A DNA stretch of 33,610 bases from Gammaproteobacteria bacterium (GCA_014859375.1 JACUUH010000025.1:1-33610); one strand, 5' to 3'; shown: positions 18,964 to 26,746, counted from the first letter of the stretch. Made by a program: numbers and translations. Notes: a model not told the origin generated them from the sequence alone.

Positions 18964-20156
18964 CCCTGTTACCCAACTCAAATGCACCTATCGCAATTAG
19001 GTTGCTATACAAACTGCTATCTAATTGTAAAGTCGGCACTCTTCATATCAAGTTGGGTGAGGAAGTTTATCTTTTACAGGCACAGCAATCTGGGCCAGAG
19101 GCTCATATTGAGCTGCATAATCCACTTAAAATGATCAAGCGTTTCAGCCGGCATGGTGAAGTTGGCTTGGCGGAATCATATATGAGTGGTGACTGGGAAA
19201 CAGAGAACTTATCCACTCTACTTTATTGGGGCGCACTTAACTTGGAAAGTTTGTTTGATGCACTACAGGCAAACTTTTTTGTTAAATGGTTTAACCGATT
19301 TCGTCACCTGATTCGTCATAATAGTGAACAGGGAAGTAAACGTAATATTGCTGCACATTATGATCTTGGTAATGATTTTTACGCGCTGTGGCTAGATTCG
19401 ACAATGACCTATTCGAGTGCAATATTCTCATCAGAAGGCCAGCCACTTGAGCAGGCACAAATAGGTAAATACCAACAACTACTGGACTCGTTGAATGCCA
19501 AACCCGGCGAGCATATTCTCGAAGTTGGCTGTGGTTGGGGAGGTTTTGCCGAATATGCAGCTCAACGTGGCTATCGTGTGACAGGCATTACCCTATCGAC
19601 TGAACAATTGGCGTGGGCGCAAAAACGTATTTCAGATGCTGGCTTAAGCCATTTGGTTGAACTCAAACTTCAAGACTATCGTCACCTCACCGATGTGTTT
19701 GATCATATTGTGAGTATTGAAATGTTTGAAGCAGTTGGTGAACGTTATTGGCCTGAGTATTTTACTATGTTGTATGCCCGACTCAAGCCAGGCGGCAGAG
19801 TCGCCTTGCAAGTGATTACTATTGATCATAACTATTTTGATTATTACAGGCAAACGGTCGATTTTATTCAGCTTTATATCTTTCCCGGTGGCATGTTGCC
19901 ATCCCCGCAAGTTTTTGCTGAGCATGCACATAAGGCAGGCTTGGTTATCGATAAAGCAACGGATTATGGTCATGATTATGAACAGACACTAAAACTATGG
20001 CATAAGCGTTTTAACGAGGTTATTCATGATATTGAAGCCCTTGGCTATGATCAACGCTTTATCAAAATGTGGCGTTACTATTTGTCGTATTGTGAAGCTG
20101 GATTCCGTAGCGAACACACAGGGGTTTATCAGTACCTAATGTCAAAACCCATTTAG
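18939..20156 (+). CDS. Cfa-like SAM-dependent fatty acyl phospholipid methyltransferase (UfaM-like candidate)
   Basis: 405 residues with the N-terminal lipid-binding domain of the cyclopropane synthase family and a Rossmann methyltransferase domain. The SAM loop is VGCGWGG at 196-202, followed by VTGITLSTEQ. By eye alignment, E. coli Cfa Cys139 (YSCA) is Ser160 here (YSSA), and the HTIG histidine (His266) is replaced within VITI, while the glutamate of IEMFEAVGERYW is kept. Cys139 and His266 bind bicarbonate during ring formation, so this enzyme may methylate without closing a cyclopropane, as UfaM does in furan fatty acid synthesis. It acts at the inner membrane surface. The MFS gene begins at the next base. 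Confidence 0.88.
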   Translation: MASQNAEVTLLPNSNAPIAIRLLYKLLSNCKVGTLHIKLGEEVYLLQAQQSGPEAHIELHNPLKMIKRFSRHGEVGLAESYMSGDWETENLSTLLYWGALNLESLFDALQANFFVKWFNRFRHLIRHNSEQGSKRNIAAHYDLGNDFYALWLDSTMTYSSAIFSSEGQPLEQAQIGKYQQLLDSLNAKPGEHILEVGCGWGGFAEYAAQRGYRVTGITLSTEQLAWAQKRISDAGLSHLVELKLQDYRHLTDVFDHIVSIEMFEAVGERYWPEYFTMLYARLKPGGRVALQVITIDHNYFDYYRQTVDFIQLYIFPGGMLPSPQVFAEHAHKAGLVIDKATDYGHDYEQTLKLWHKRFNEVIHDIEALGYDQRFIKMWRYYLSYCEAGFRSEHTGVYQYLMSKPI

Positions 20157-21452
20157 ATGCTAATCAAAAAGATACATTATTGGTTTTATGGTTTGCCCGC
20201 CTTGCCGCTGGCAGCATTAGGGTTGCCACTTTATATCTATCTGCCAACGTTTTATGCTGATCAACTTGGCTTGGGTCTTACCCTTGTAGGCACTATCCTG
20301 TTGATTTGTCGTATTACCGATGTTATTTCAGACCCATTGATTGGTTTGCTATCGGATTGGTTGCCCATTAAATCACGACGAAAATGGTTAATGGCTATCG
20401 CCACGCCTTTATTGTTAGTGGCCGTGTGGGCCTTGTTCATACCCCCAGCTAATGCTGGTATGTGGTGGTTATTCAGCTGGAGTATTTTGGTCTATTTAGC
20501 TTGGAGTTTGTTAACCTTGCCCTACACCGCATGGGGGGCTGAATTATCGACAGATTATGATCAGCGCAGTGTTATTACAGCAAGTAGAGAAACCTTCGTA
20601 CTTATTGGCACATTGATTGCCGCTGGGCTACCGCTAGCCATGGGATTAACCAGCGACCAACCTGGTCAAGCATTAAGGCTCCTCGCACACTTTTTAGTGG
20701 TGATGTTACCCGTCACCATTTTGATCTGCTTATTCAAGGTTAAGGAAGAATTCACGCCTTCTCGCCCGATTAACTTTCTAGCAGGCTTATCATTATTGAA
20801 CGACAATCATCTATTTAAGCGCTTGTTATTTGCTTACTTAATGAATGGAATAGCCAATGGATTGCCGGCTACCTTATTCTTATTATTTGTCAGTTATGTT
20901 TTGGTGGCACCCGAGCAATTTGGTATGTTGCTCTCTGTTTATTTCTTGAGTGGCTTGTTGGGTTTACCTCTGGGACTTGCCTTATCTAAACGGTTCAGTA
21001 AGCACCGAATTTGGAGCATATCGATGCTGTGGGCGGCCGTTATTTTTATGTGGGTGCCTGTTCTAGGTGAAGGTGATGTCATTGCCTTTTTAGTGATTTG
21101 TATTTTATCTGGTCTTAGTTTGGGTATAGACATGGCCTTGCCAGCATCGATCCAAGCCGATGTTATCGATATCGATAATGTTAAAGGTGGCGGTCAACGC
21201 AGCGGGTTTTTCTTTGGCATTTGGGGCATGGTAACCAAATTGTCGTTGGCATTAGCCGTTGGAATTGCCTTTCCTTTATTAAGCTTCTTGGGTTTTGATA
21301 CCATCCATACCGTTACAGTCAATAATACAATCGCTCTCTCTTTACTCTATGGCTTAATGCCTATTCCGTTTAAACTAATTGCTGCATGGTCGATGTGGAA
21401 ATTTCCTCTCGATCGACAACAACACTTTGTGCTTCGCCAACAACTTGATTAA
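20157..21452 (+). CDS. MFS transporter, GPH (glycoside-pentoside-hexuronide) type
   Basis: 431 residues with about twelve hydrophobic segments and the cytoplasmic loop DVISDPLIGLLSDWLPIKSRRKW, matching the D-P-x-x-G-x-x-SD pattern of the MelB/GPH family. A transporter of this family also sits in the sigma-E-linked lipid cluster of Rhodobacter, so the gene is probably part of the unit and not a sugar importer. A lipid or lysolipid substrate is only a guess. The ATG follows the methyltransferase stop with no gap, and a hydrophobic C-terminus ends ten bases before the lipoprotein gene. Confidence 0.85.
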   Translation: MLIKKIHYWFYGLPALPLAALGLPLYIYLPTFYADQLGLGLTLVGTILLICRITDVISDPLIGLLSDWLPIKSRRKWLMAIATPLLLVAVWALFIPPANAGMWWLFSWSILVYLAWSLLTLPYTAWGAELSTDYDQRSVITASRETFVLIGTLIAAGLPLAMGLTSDQPGQALRLLAHFLVVMLPVTILICLFKVKEEFTPSRPINFLAGLSLLNDNHLFKRLLFAYLMNGIANGLPATLFLLFVSYVLVAPEQFGMLLSVYFLSGLLGLPLGLALSKRFSKHRIWSISMLWAAVIFMWVPVLGEGDVIAFLVICILSGLSLGIDMALPASIQADVIDIDNVKGGGQRSGFFFGIWGMVTKLSLALAVGIAFPLLSFLGFDTIHTVTVNNTIALSLLYGLMPIPFKLIAAWSMWKFPLDRQQHFVLRQQLD

Positions 21453-21462
21453 GGAACTTCTA

Positions 21463-21987
21463 ATGAAAAAATACTTCCTATTGTTGCTTCTTGTTTTATC
21501 TGGGTGCAGCAGTATGTCTATAGAAAGCTACCGTGACAGTTCACCGCGTTTTATTGTTGAAGATTATTTTGTTGGCCAAACACGGGCTTGGGGTATCTTT
21601 CAAGGTCGAAATGGTCAAGTTGAGCGACAGTTTACGGTTGATATTATTGGCCGAATGGAGGGCGATAAGTTAATTTTAGAAGAAGATTTTCTCTATGCCG
21701 ATGGCCAGCGTGATCGTCGTGTGTGGACTATTACTAAACGTGATGAACATAACTATGAAGGTCATGCCGCTGATGTAATTGGTGCGGCATCGGGTAAGGC
21801 GTTTGGCAACGCGCTTAATTGGTCTTATACGATGGACCTACCATACAAAGATGGCACCGTTAAAGTGAAGTTTGATGACTGGATGTTTTTACAGCCTGAT
21901 GGCGTGTTAATCAACAAGGCAAAAATGACCAAGCTGGGTATCTACCTTGGTGAAGTGACGCTGGTGTTCCAAAAAGAGGAGCAATAA
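21463..21987 (+). CDS. DUF3833 lipoprotein
   Basis: 174 residues from ATG 21463, chosen for its AAGGAAC ribosome site and for the lipoprotein signal that starts there (lipobox LSGC, Cys15). The mature protein follows the DUF3833 pattern: FIVEDYFVGQTRAWGIFQGR, RQFTVDIIGRMEGDKLILEE, DGQRDRRVWTI and LNWSYTMDLPYKDG, a predicted lipocalin-like beta barrel. The family has no proven activity; a lipid-carrying role at the membrane is plausible from its constant association with this cluster. The next gene follows after three bases. Confidence 0.85.
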   Translation: MKKYFLLLLLVLSGCSSMSIESYRDSSPRFIVEDYFVGQTRAWGIFQGRNGQVERQFTVDIIGRMEGDKLILEEDFLYADGQRDRRVWTITKRDEHNYEGHAADVIGAASGKAFGNALNWSYTMDLPYKDGTVKVKFDDWMFLQPDGVLINKAKMTKLGIYLGEVTLVFQKEEQ

Positions 21988-21990
21988 AAC

Positions 21991-22536
21991 ATGCGTTTAC
22001 TTGTCTTTTTTACCTTTTTATTTTTAATGGGCTTGGCTCAGGCTACGCCAATAAGTCATCCTAATTTTAAATCGGCACGAGGGGAGCTTGAGTTAAAAGC
22101 AACTGCTACTGCCAAATGGTTAGCATTTGTCTCGGTATATGACATTGGACTTTATGCGAATCCGAATGCTAAAACTGATGATGTACTTCATACAAACATG
22201 CCGTTATCGCTTGAAATATATTATTGGGTGAATCTAAAGAAGGAACAATTAATTGAGGCAGCGGAGGTTGCTTTGGGGCGACAACATTCCGATAAAACAC
22301 GTCGACAATTTCAGATCTTTGTCGATGAGTTACATCATTTTTATCAAGATGTTGAGCAGGGGGATAGATTTAGAATGGATGTTAGACCGGATTCTGGTTT
22401 AGCGCTGTATTTTAATGATGAATTACGTTACCAAAATGCCCGCTTAGACTTTGCAAATTACTACATAGGACTGTGGCTGGCTGAAAATCCATTATCAGAT
22501 AAAGTCAGAGCATCATTACTTAACTGGCCACTTTAG
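21991..22536 (+). CDS. Secreted chalcone-isomerase-like protein
   Basis: 181 residues with an N-terminal signal peptide (hydrophobic FFTFLFLMGLAQA, cut near residue 18). The mature part resembles the bacterial chalcone isomerase-like domain: a strand ending WLAFVSVYDIGLYAN, PLSLEIYYWVNLKKEQLIEAA, then a long helix and GLALYFNDELRY. The domain binds fatty-acid-like ligands in other proteins of the fold. It is the last gene of the rightward cluster. Its last 17 bases overlap the end of the NTF2-like gene on the other strand. Confidence 0.8.
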   Translation: MRLLVFFTFLFLMGLAQATPISHPNFKSARGELELKATATAKWLAFVSVYDIGLYANPNAKTDDVLHTNMPLSLEIYYWVNLKKEQLIEAAEVALGRQHSDKTRRQFQIFVDELHHFYQDVEQGDRFRMDVRPDSGLALYFNDELRYQNARLDFANYYIGLWLAENPLSDKVRASLLNWPL

Positions 22537-22960
22537 TCGCGCTTACTTGGCGTTGAATAAACCGAAGTAAAGCACCAATGATCGGCAGTTTCATATAAAA
22601 TTGTTCACTGGCATCCCAATAGTCACTATGTTCTGATACCAAGCCTTGCTGATTAAAAACAACTCTGCTTATACCAACTAATGTCATGCCTTTGCTGTTG
22701 ATTTGAGCGCTAAATTGCCACTTAATATAAGCAATATCATTGTTCAATAGCGCTTCATCAACACGGAAGCTTGGATTTTTCACGGTAGTGAACATATGCT
22801 CAAAAATATGACGAATTTTGTCTAAGCCGTGAACGTCATTAAAAGGGTCTTTGAAGTGGGCGTTTGATGTGAAAAAGCGATCTAAGTTGACAAGATCATC
22901 CCTTTTCATATTTTCAAACAACGCTACATAATCATTTAACACTTGTTGATGGTTTGCCAT
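22520..22960 (-). CDS. NTF2-like (SnoaL-type) protein
   Basis: 146 residues of the alpha+beta cone fold: an N-terminal helix VALFENMKRDDLVNLDRFF, the conserved FKDPFNDVHGLDKI segment, then a curved sheet (IAYIKWQFSAQINSKG, VSEHSDYWDASEQFY). These proteins are small enzymes or ligand-binding accessories; no specific reaction can be read. NTF2-like and SDR genes accompany the flavoprotein/DUF1365/Cfa cluster in other proteobacteria, which supports membership here despite the opposite strand. It starts six bases after the SDR stop and is co-transcribed with it. Confidence 0.85.
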   Translation of the reverse strand: MANHQQVLNDYVALFENMKRDDLVNLDRFFTSNAHFKDPFNDVHGLDKIRHIFEHMFTTVKNPSFRVDEALLNNDIAYIKWQFSAQINSKGMTLVGISRVVFNQQGLVSEHSDYWDASEQFYMKLPIIGALLRFIQRQVSATKVAS

Positions 22961-22966
22961 GACCCG

Positions 22967-23722
22967 CTATTTCCCAGTGATTTTTGAGACAATATAGAAA
23001 TACCAGCGATAGGGTAAGCAGCGTAATAACTTCACGCTATAAGTAAAACGCTTTGGAAAGGTAATTTCAAAACTATCATTATCTAAGGCATTTATTATTT
23101 CTTCGGCCGCCTTTTCTGCTGAAATTTGTGCTGGCATCTTGAAATCGTTTTGGTCGGTTAACTGAGTAGATACAAAACCGGGGTTGACTACTCGCAGTAA
23201 TACGCCTTCTTTTTTGAGGGGAATATGTAACGATTCAGCAAAATTAATCAATGCTGCTTTAGTTGCACCATAGGGTGCTGCATCGGGTAAGCCACGATAA
23301 CCCGCGACACTCGACATCATTAAAATTTGTCCTTTATGTGCCGCTTTCATTGCTGGCAACGCACTGGCCAGACCATTTATTACACCGAGGTAATTGACCG
23401 AGTTTAGTTTGTAAATCAAATCTAAGTCGAACTCTTGAGCGGGCATTGGCGTGTAATCACCAGCATTCAGGATAACTAGAGATGGGCAGCCCCACTGATT
23501 TAGGATGGTATCAAACACCGTTACATTTGCTGCCTTGTCGGTCACGTCAAGTGTCAGATAGTCAATTGATTGATGTTCGTCCGACAGCAACTTAAGTTTA
23601 GATGTTGTCCTGCCAGAAATAATGACATGCCAACCTAATCTCGTTAAAGCTATCGCTAGGGCTTTGCCTATGCCTGAACCACCACCGGTTATCCATGCTA
23701 ATCTGTTTTTTTCAGCAATCAT
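22967..23722 (-). CDS. Short-chain dehydrogenase/reductase
   Basis: 251 residues of the classical SDR type. The NAD(P) motif TGGGSGIG lies near residues 12-19, NAG at about 85, the catalytic Ser in MMSSVAGYRG near 133, and the YxxxK pair in APYGATKAALINFAESL near 148-152. Arg in the SGRTTSK turn after the second strand favours NADPH. The C-terminal hydrophobic segment (LRCLPYRWYFYIVSKI) suggests membrane contact, consistent with a lipid substrate. It leads a two-gene unit with the NTF2-like gene. Confidence 0.9.
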   Translation of the reverse strand: MIAEKNRLAWITGGGSGIGKALAIALTRLGWHVIISGRTTSKLKLLSDEHQSIDYLTLDVTDKAANVTVFDTILNQWGCPSLVILNAGDYTPMPAQEFDLDLIYKLNSVNYLGVINGLASALPAMKAAHKGQILMMSSVAGYRGLPDAAPYGATKAALINFAESLHIPLKKEGVLLRVVNPGFVSTQLTDQNDFKMPAQISAEKAAEEIINALDNDSFEITFPKRFTYSVKLLRCLPYRWYFYIVSKITGK

Positions 23723-23783
23723 TGTTGGATTTCACTGGTCAATGTATTTATCAAAATGAGCACGGTCCTTAGCCGCATCGATC

Positions 23784-24032
23784 TCAGGTTGATGGATTTG
23801 TCGTTTTCGATTTTTCTAATATTGTTAGTATCCCTGAATTAGTCATTCGCCAAGGCTTTCCTTCACATTTTGAAATATAGATACAATCAGCTAAACAACC
23901 TCTGCAAGGTACGAGTAGATTTTCAGCATTAGCTTTTGGGGGGATGGACGTATTTGAACACATAACTTCTCTGCTTTTATTAGATTGATAATGGCAATGT
24001 TTTAAATAGCCAGACGGAGATTTTTCATTCAA
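23784..24032 (-). CDS. Small Cys-rich hypothetical protein
   Basis: Up to 82 residues; an internal ATG at 23963, with AGAGAAG upstream, would give 59. The core VPCRGCLADCIYISKCEGKP has the spacing C-x2-C-x3-C-x5-C, which could bind zinc or an iron-sulfur cluster or form disulfides; a further Cys follows the internal Met. There is no signal peptide. After the stop another frame stays open for about 20 codons, with a plausible protein-like ending (QPEIDAAKDRAHFDKYIDQ), so a frameshifted or truncated older gene is possible. I do not recognise the family. Confidence 0.4.
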   Translation of the reverse strand: MNEKSPSGYLKHCHYQSNKSREVMCSNTSIPPKANAENLLVPCRGCLADCIYISKCEGKPWRMTNSGILTILEKSKTTNPST

Positions 24033-24128
24033 TAATGACTAGGGTCTATAATCTTCAATATTGAATTATCAGACAATATGATAAGTGTGTAAATTACTTG
24101 ACCAAAACTAACCGCCACAACCGAATCA

Positions 24129-24167
24129 GATCTAGATCGATATTACCAGATCAAGACTGATCAGATC
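24129..24167. promoter_or_regulatory. Cluster of five GATC sites upstream of the HD-GYP gene
   Basis: GATC occurs at 24129, 24135, 24149, 24159 and 24164, five sites in 39 bases, where chance would give one per about 256. Two lie in overlapping palindromic contexts (AGATCT twice). The cluster ends about 97 bases before the TTG start at 24264. If the host has Dam methylase this could be a methylation-sensitive control region or a SeqA-type binding cluster. Between 24033 and 24263 no gene is supported. Confidence 0.5.
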
Positions 24168-24263
24168 TAATCTAGTGCCGATAATTTGAAGTAGTTTTAA
24201 ATCTCAAACCATAGGTATACTGTATTCAAATGCATATATAAACCTTAATCATCGGAATCTCAT

Positions 24264-24869
24264 TTGAATAAAAATCAAACTCTTATTATTTCATGTAAAA
24301 CCGGCGAAGCACTGCAAGCCGCACTTAAGCACCGCGATGAATACACCCAAAATCATTGCGAACGTGTTAGTTATATTGCCATTGAAACCGGTAAGCAATT
24401 AGGCTTTGATCACGACTTACTTGCTGAACTTGAAATCGCAGCACTTTTTCACGATATCGGAAAAATAGGCATTCCTGACGAAATATTATTAAGCCCCAAC
24501 AAGTTAACAGAGCAACAATTTGAGCTAATGAAAACCCATGTTGATGTTGGCGCAAGTATCGTTGAAAAACTAGACCTTCCTCATGCACAAAAAATAGCGG
24601 AGATCATTCGCCATCATCATGAAAACTATGATGGTTCTGGTTATCCAATAGGATTAAAAGGCGAAGAAATACCTTTAGCATCACGTATTATTAAGGTTAT
24701 TGATGTGTTTGATGCATTAAGTTCACGACGTATATATCGTAATGCGACCAGCCCGCACAAAACGCTCTCAATAATGTCAAAACAAATGTCTCATGAGTTC
24801 GATCCTATCGTGTTTGATGCCATTTATCAGGTAGTAATGGCAAGTGAAGATCTGATATCTGAACTTTAA
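24264..24869 (+). CDS. Stand-alone HD-GYP domain phosphodiesterase
   Basis: 201 residues formed by the HD-GYP domain alone, with no receiver or sensor domain. The metal ligands are visible: His31 in QNHCERV, His63-Asp64 in FHDIGKIGIPDEIL, His92, the HHHENYDGSGYP block with His117-His119 and the GYP at 126-128, and Asp147 in KVIDVFDAL. The full motif set suggests an active c-di-GMP phosphodiesterase (to pGpG or GMP). The start is TTG, as no nearby ATG fits. The MFS gene begins six bases after its stop, so the two are co-transcribed. Confidence 0.88.
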   Translation: MNKNQTLIISCKTGEALQAALKHRDEYTQNHCERVSYIAIETGKQLGFDHDLLAELEIAALFHDIGKIGIPDEILLSPNKLTEQQFELMKTHVDVGASIVEKLDLPHAQKIAEIIRHHHENYDGSGYPIGLKGEEIPLASRIIKVIDVFDALSSRRIYRNATSPHKTLSIMSKQMSHEFDPIVFDAIYQVVMASEDLISEL

Positions 24870-24875
24870 ATATCA

Positions 24876-26108
24876 ATGGACTCAAACACTCCGCAAAACT
24901 ATCTGAACCTGATAAAACATCACGCTGGATTACTTTCCATAGCTTTTCTAGCCGTATTTACTGGCAATTTGGGCCAAAGTTTTTTTATCGGGCTGTTTCA
25001 AGCCCCAATCAGTCAGCAACTAAATTTGTCTGCTGGCGAGTTTGGCAGCATCTATTCTGCGATTAGCATCTTTGGTGGTTTTATGGTGATGTATTTTGGA
25101 CCCAAAATAGACTGGGTTGCCCCAAAACGTTATGCGATAACACTACTAATTACATTAACTATCGGCCTATTGATATTAACCTTATCGCCATGGTGGGCAA
25201 TGGCTATTTTAGGTTTGGGGTTACTGCGTTTATGTGGTCAAGGTTTAATGACGCATTTGGGTAGTACCCTAGCAGGGCGCGAATTTAATCTTAATCGTGG
25301 GCGCGCGCTCGGCTTTGTCGGATTGGCAATGCCATCGGGTGAAATTATTCTGCCTCCACTCACCGCTTTATTATTGGTCTGGCTGTCTTGGCAACACGTT
25401 TGGTGGTGCATACTCGCCATCATCATCGGCTTATGGGTGTGTCTTTTTATGTTTATTGATTGGCCAGAAGCTCCACACCAACATAAGGCCGTAGCGAAGC
25501 AACACTATAACGGCAAAAGTCCATTGCGAGAATGTCGCTTTTGGTTAGTGATGCCAATGTTGTTAGCATTACCATTCACACTTACCGGTATTTTTGTATA
25601 TCAGGCACAAATGACCCAAAGTCTGGGCGCATCAACTACAACCTATGCACTCGCGCTCACCAGCATGGGCTTGATTCGCTTTCCAATGGCATTATTGGGT
25701 GGGCGCTGGATAGATGAGCTTGGCGTTAGCCTTATCGCCCGCCTTTATTTGGCCCCTTTTGCAATTGCATTAACCGCGGCAGCCTTATTCGGTGGCAATA
25801 GTGGCATCTGGTTGTTAATGATCGGGGCAGGCTTATCAATGAGCATGTCATCTGCCGTAGCTGACAGTCTGTTAGTTCAACTTTGGGGTAAACAACATCT
25901 CGGGCGGGTTCGTTCTTTACGATCAGCATTTCTAGTATTTTCTACTGGCATTTGCCCAGCATTGCTAGGTTATCTACTAGATGTGAATGTTCACTTTCAA
26001 ACTATTCTATGGGGCATGTTAGTGTTTGTCGTCATAGCATGGTTAATGGCGCAAGTGCCTATAAAACAAGCACAACACGACTCAAATATCAGCTCGAGCA
26101 TTAATTAA
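24876..26108 (+). CDS. MFS transporter
   Basis: 410 residues with about twelve membrane segments. N-terminal half: FTGNLGQSFFIGLFQAPIS, then the loop around YFGPKIDWVAPKRYA, in place of the usual GxLaDrxGrr. An oxalate/formate- or monocarboxylate-like subgroup is possible, but the substrate cannot be read. The C-terminal tail (HDSNISSSIN) ends in a TAA supplied by the inverted-repeat element at 26101, so the native 3' end may have been replaced. It follows the HD-GYP gene by six bases. Confidence 0.82.
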   Translation: MDSNTPQNYLNLIKHHAGLLSIAFLAVFTGNLGQSFFIGLFQAPISQQLNLSAGEFGSIYSAISIFGGFMVMYFGPKIDWVAPKRYAITLLITLTIGLLILTLSPWWAMAILGLGLLRLCGQGLMTHLGSTLAGREFNLNRGRALGFVGLAMPSGEIILPPLTALLLVWLSWQHVWWCILAIIIGLWVCLFMFIDWPEAPHQHKAVAKQHYNGKSPLRECRFWLVMPMLLALPFTLTGIFVYQAQMTQSLGASTTTYALALTSMGLIRFPMALLGGRWIDELGVSLIARLYLAPFAIALTAAALFGGNSGIWLLMIGAGLSMSMSSAVADSLLVQLWGKQHLGRVRSLRSAFLVFSTGICPALLGYLLDVNVHFQTILWGMLVFVVIAWLMAQVPIKQAQHDSNISSSIN

Positions 26109-26343
26109 CCTCAGTTCTGGATAAGCACAGCCATCCAGCACCTTTTTTTTAGCGGCTATCCGCGTTAGATTTTCTTGCAATAGCTGGGCTATTGCTACGT
26201 AAATCTGCCTTGATATCCACTAAAACAAAGGCACTGGTTATGTCATTAAAACTAGTTTTAGTGGTTTTAGTAGCTATTTGTTGGTAAGGCATTGTTCGTT
26301 ATAGGGTAGCTGACTATTTTTATCCAGAACTGAGGTTAATTAA
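26101..26343. mobile_element. MITE-like element with terminal inverted repeats
   Basis: The left end TTAATTAACCTCAGTTCTGG (26101-26120, continuing ATAAG) is the inverse of the right end, which reads TATCCAGAACTGAGGTTAAT from 26322 and finishes at 26343. The 243-base body has no transposase ORF and contains an internal hairpin (GCAATAGCTGGGCTATTGC). A second right end is present at the window start. Short size, terminal inverted repeats, TTAA-rich ends and multiple copies define a non-autonomous element. The parent IS family is not determined. Confidence 0.78.
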
Positions 26344-26360
26344 CCTCAGATTTGGTTAAG
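26336..26360. repeat. Degenerate additional terminal repeat next to the element
   Basis: TTAATTAACCTCAGATTTGG, continuing TTAAG, closely resembles the left terminal repeat at 26101 with a few substitutions. It shares the TTAATTAA with the right end of the complete element, and together they form the palindrome GAGGTTAATTAACCTC. It may be the start of an older neighbouring element. Positions 26361-26679 hold a weak minus-strand ORF (26356-26544) that I do not recognise and nothing else clear. Confidence 0.45.
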
Positions 26361-26679
26361 AAACTAAAATCCTGCTCGCCAGTACGCTCACGTTTTGAGG
26401 TGTACCTAAAAAATTAGCCATTTGACCGAATGCGCTGAAAAAAGGTTTTGCAGGATCTGCTGCAATCTTACTCTGCACGCCACTGAAAGCTCGACTTAAA
26501 TTGAATGTAGGCAAAGACCAATCAGTACAGCAGCTTGCCACCATATAGAGATGATGTAAATGCAGATCATCCAGTCAATCAGCTAAATATAGTTTATCCG
26601 AATAAACATGATTAGCCGTTAGTTCTGATGAGTATGATCTTGCCTTGGCCTTCTTTGAAAAGAAAAGCGATCTAAGGCT

Positions 26680-26707
26680 TTGCTTTTTGGAAAAATTTTC
26701 GTACAAT
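26680..26707 (+). promoter_or_regulatory. Sigma-70 promoter of the rpsU-dnaG-rpoD operon
   Basis: TTGCTT (26680-26685) and TACAAT (26702-26707) are separated by 16 bases. Transcription from here would give a leader of about 35 bases with an AGGA ribosome site ahead of rpsU. The position fits the conserved promoter of the macromolecular synthesis operon. Confidence 0.6.
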
Positions 26708-26746
26708 TGTGGGCTTTTCCATAAAAACTTGTTTAGGATTTTATTA

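Noticed and set aside
26356-26544. Minus-strand ORF of 62 codons between the MITE and rpsU
   Set aside because: It starts without a ribosome site, matches no family I know and ends in the degenerate terminal repeat; too weak to call.
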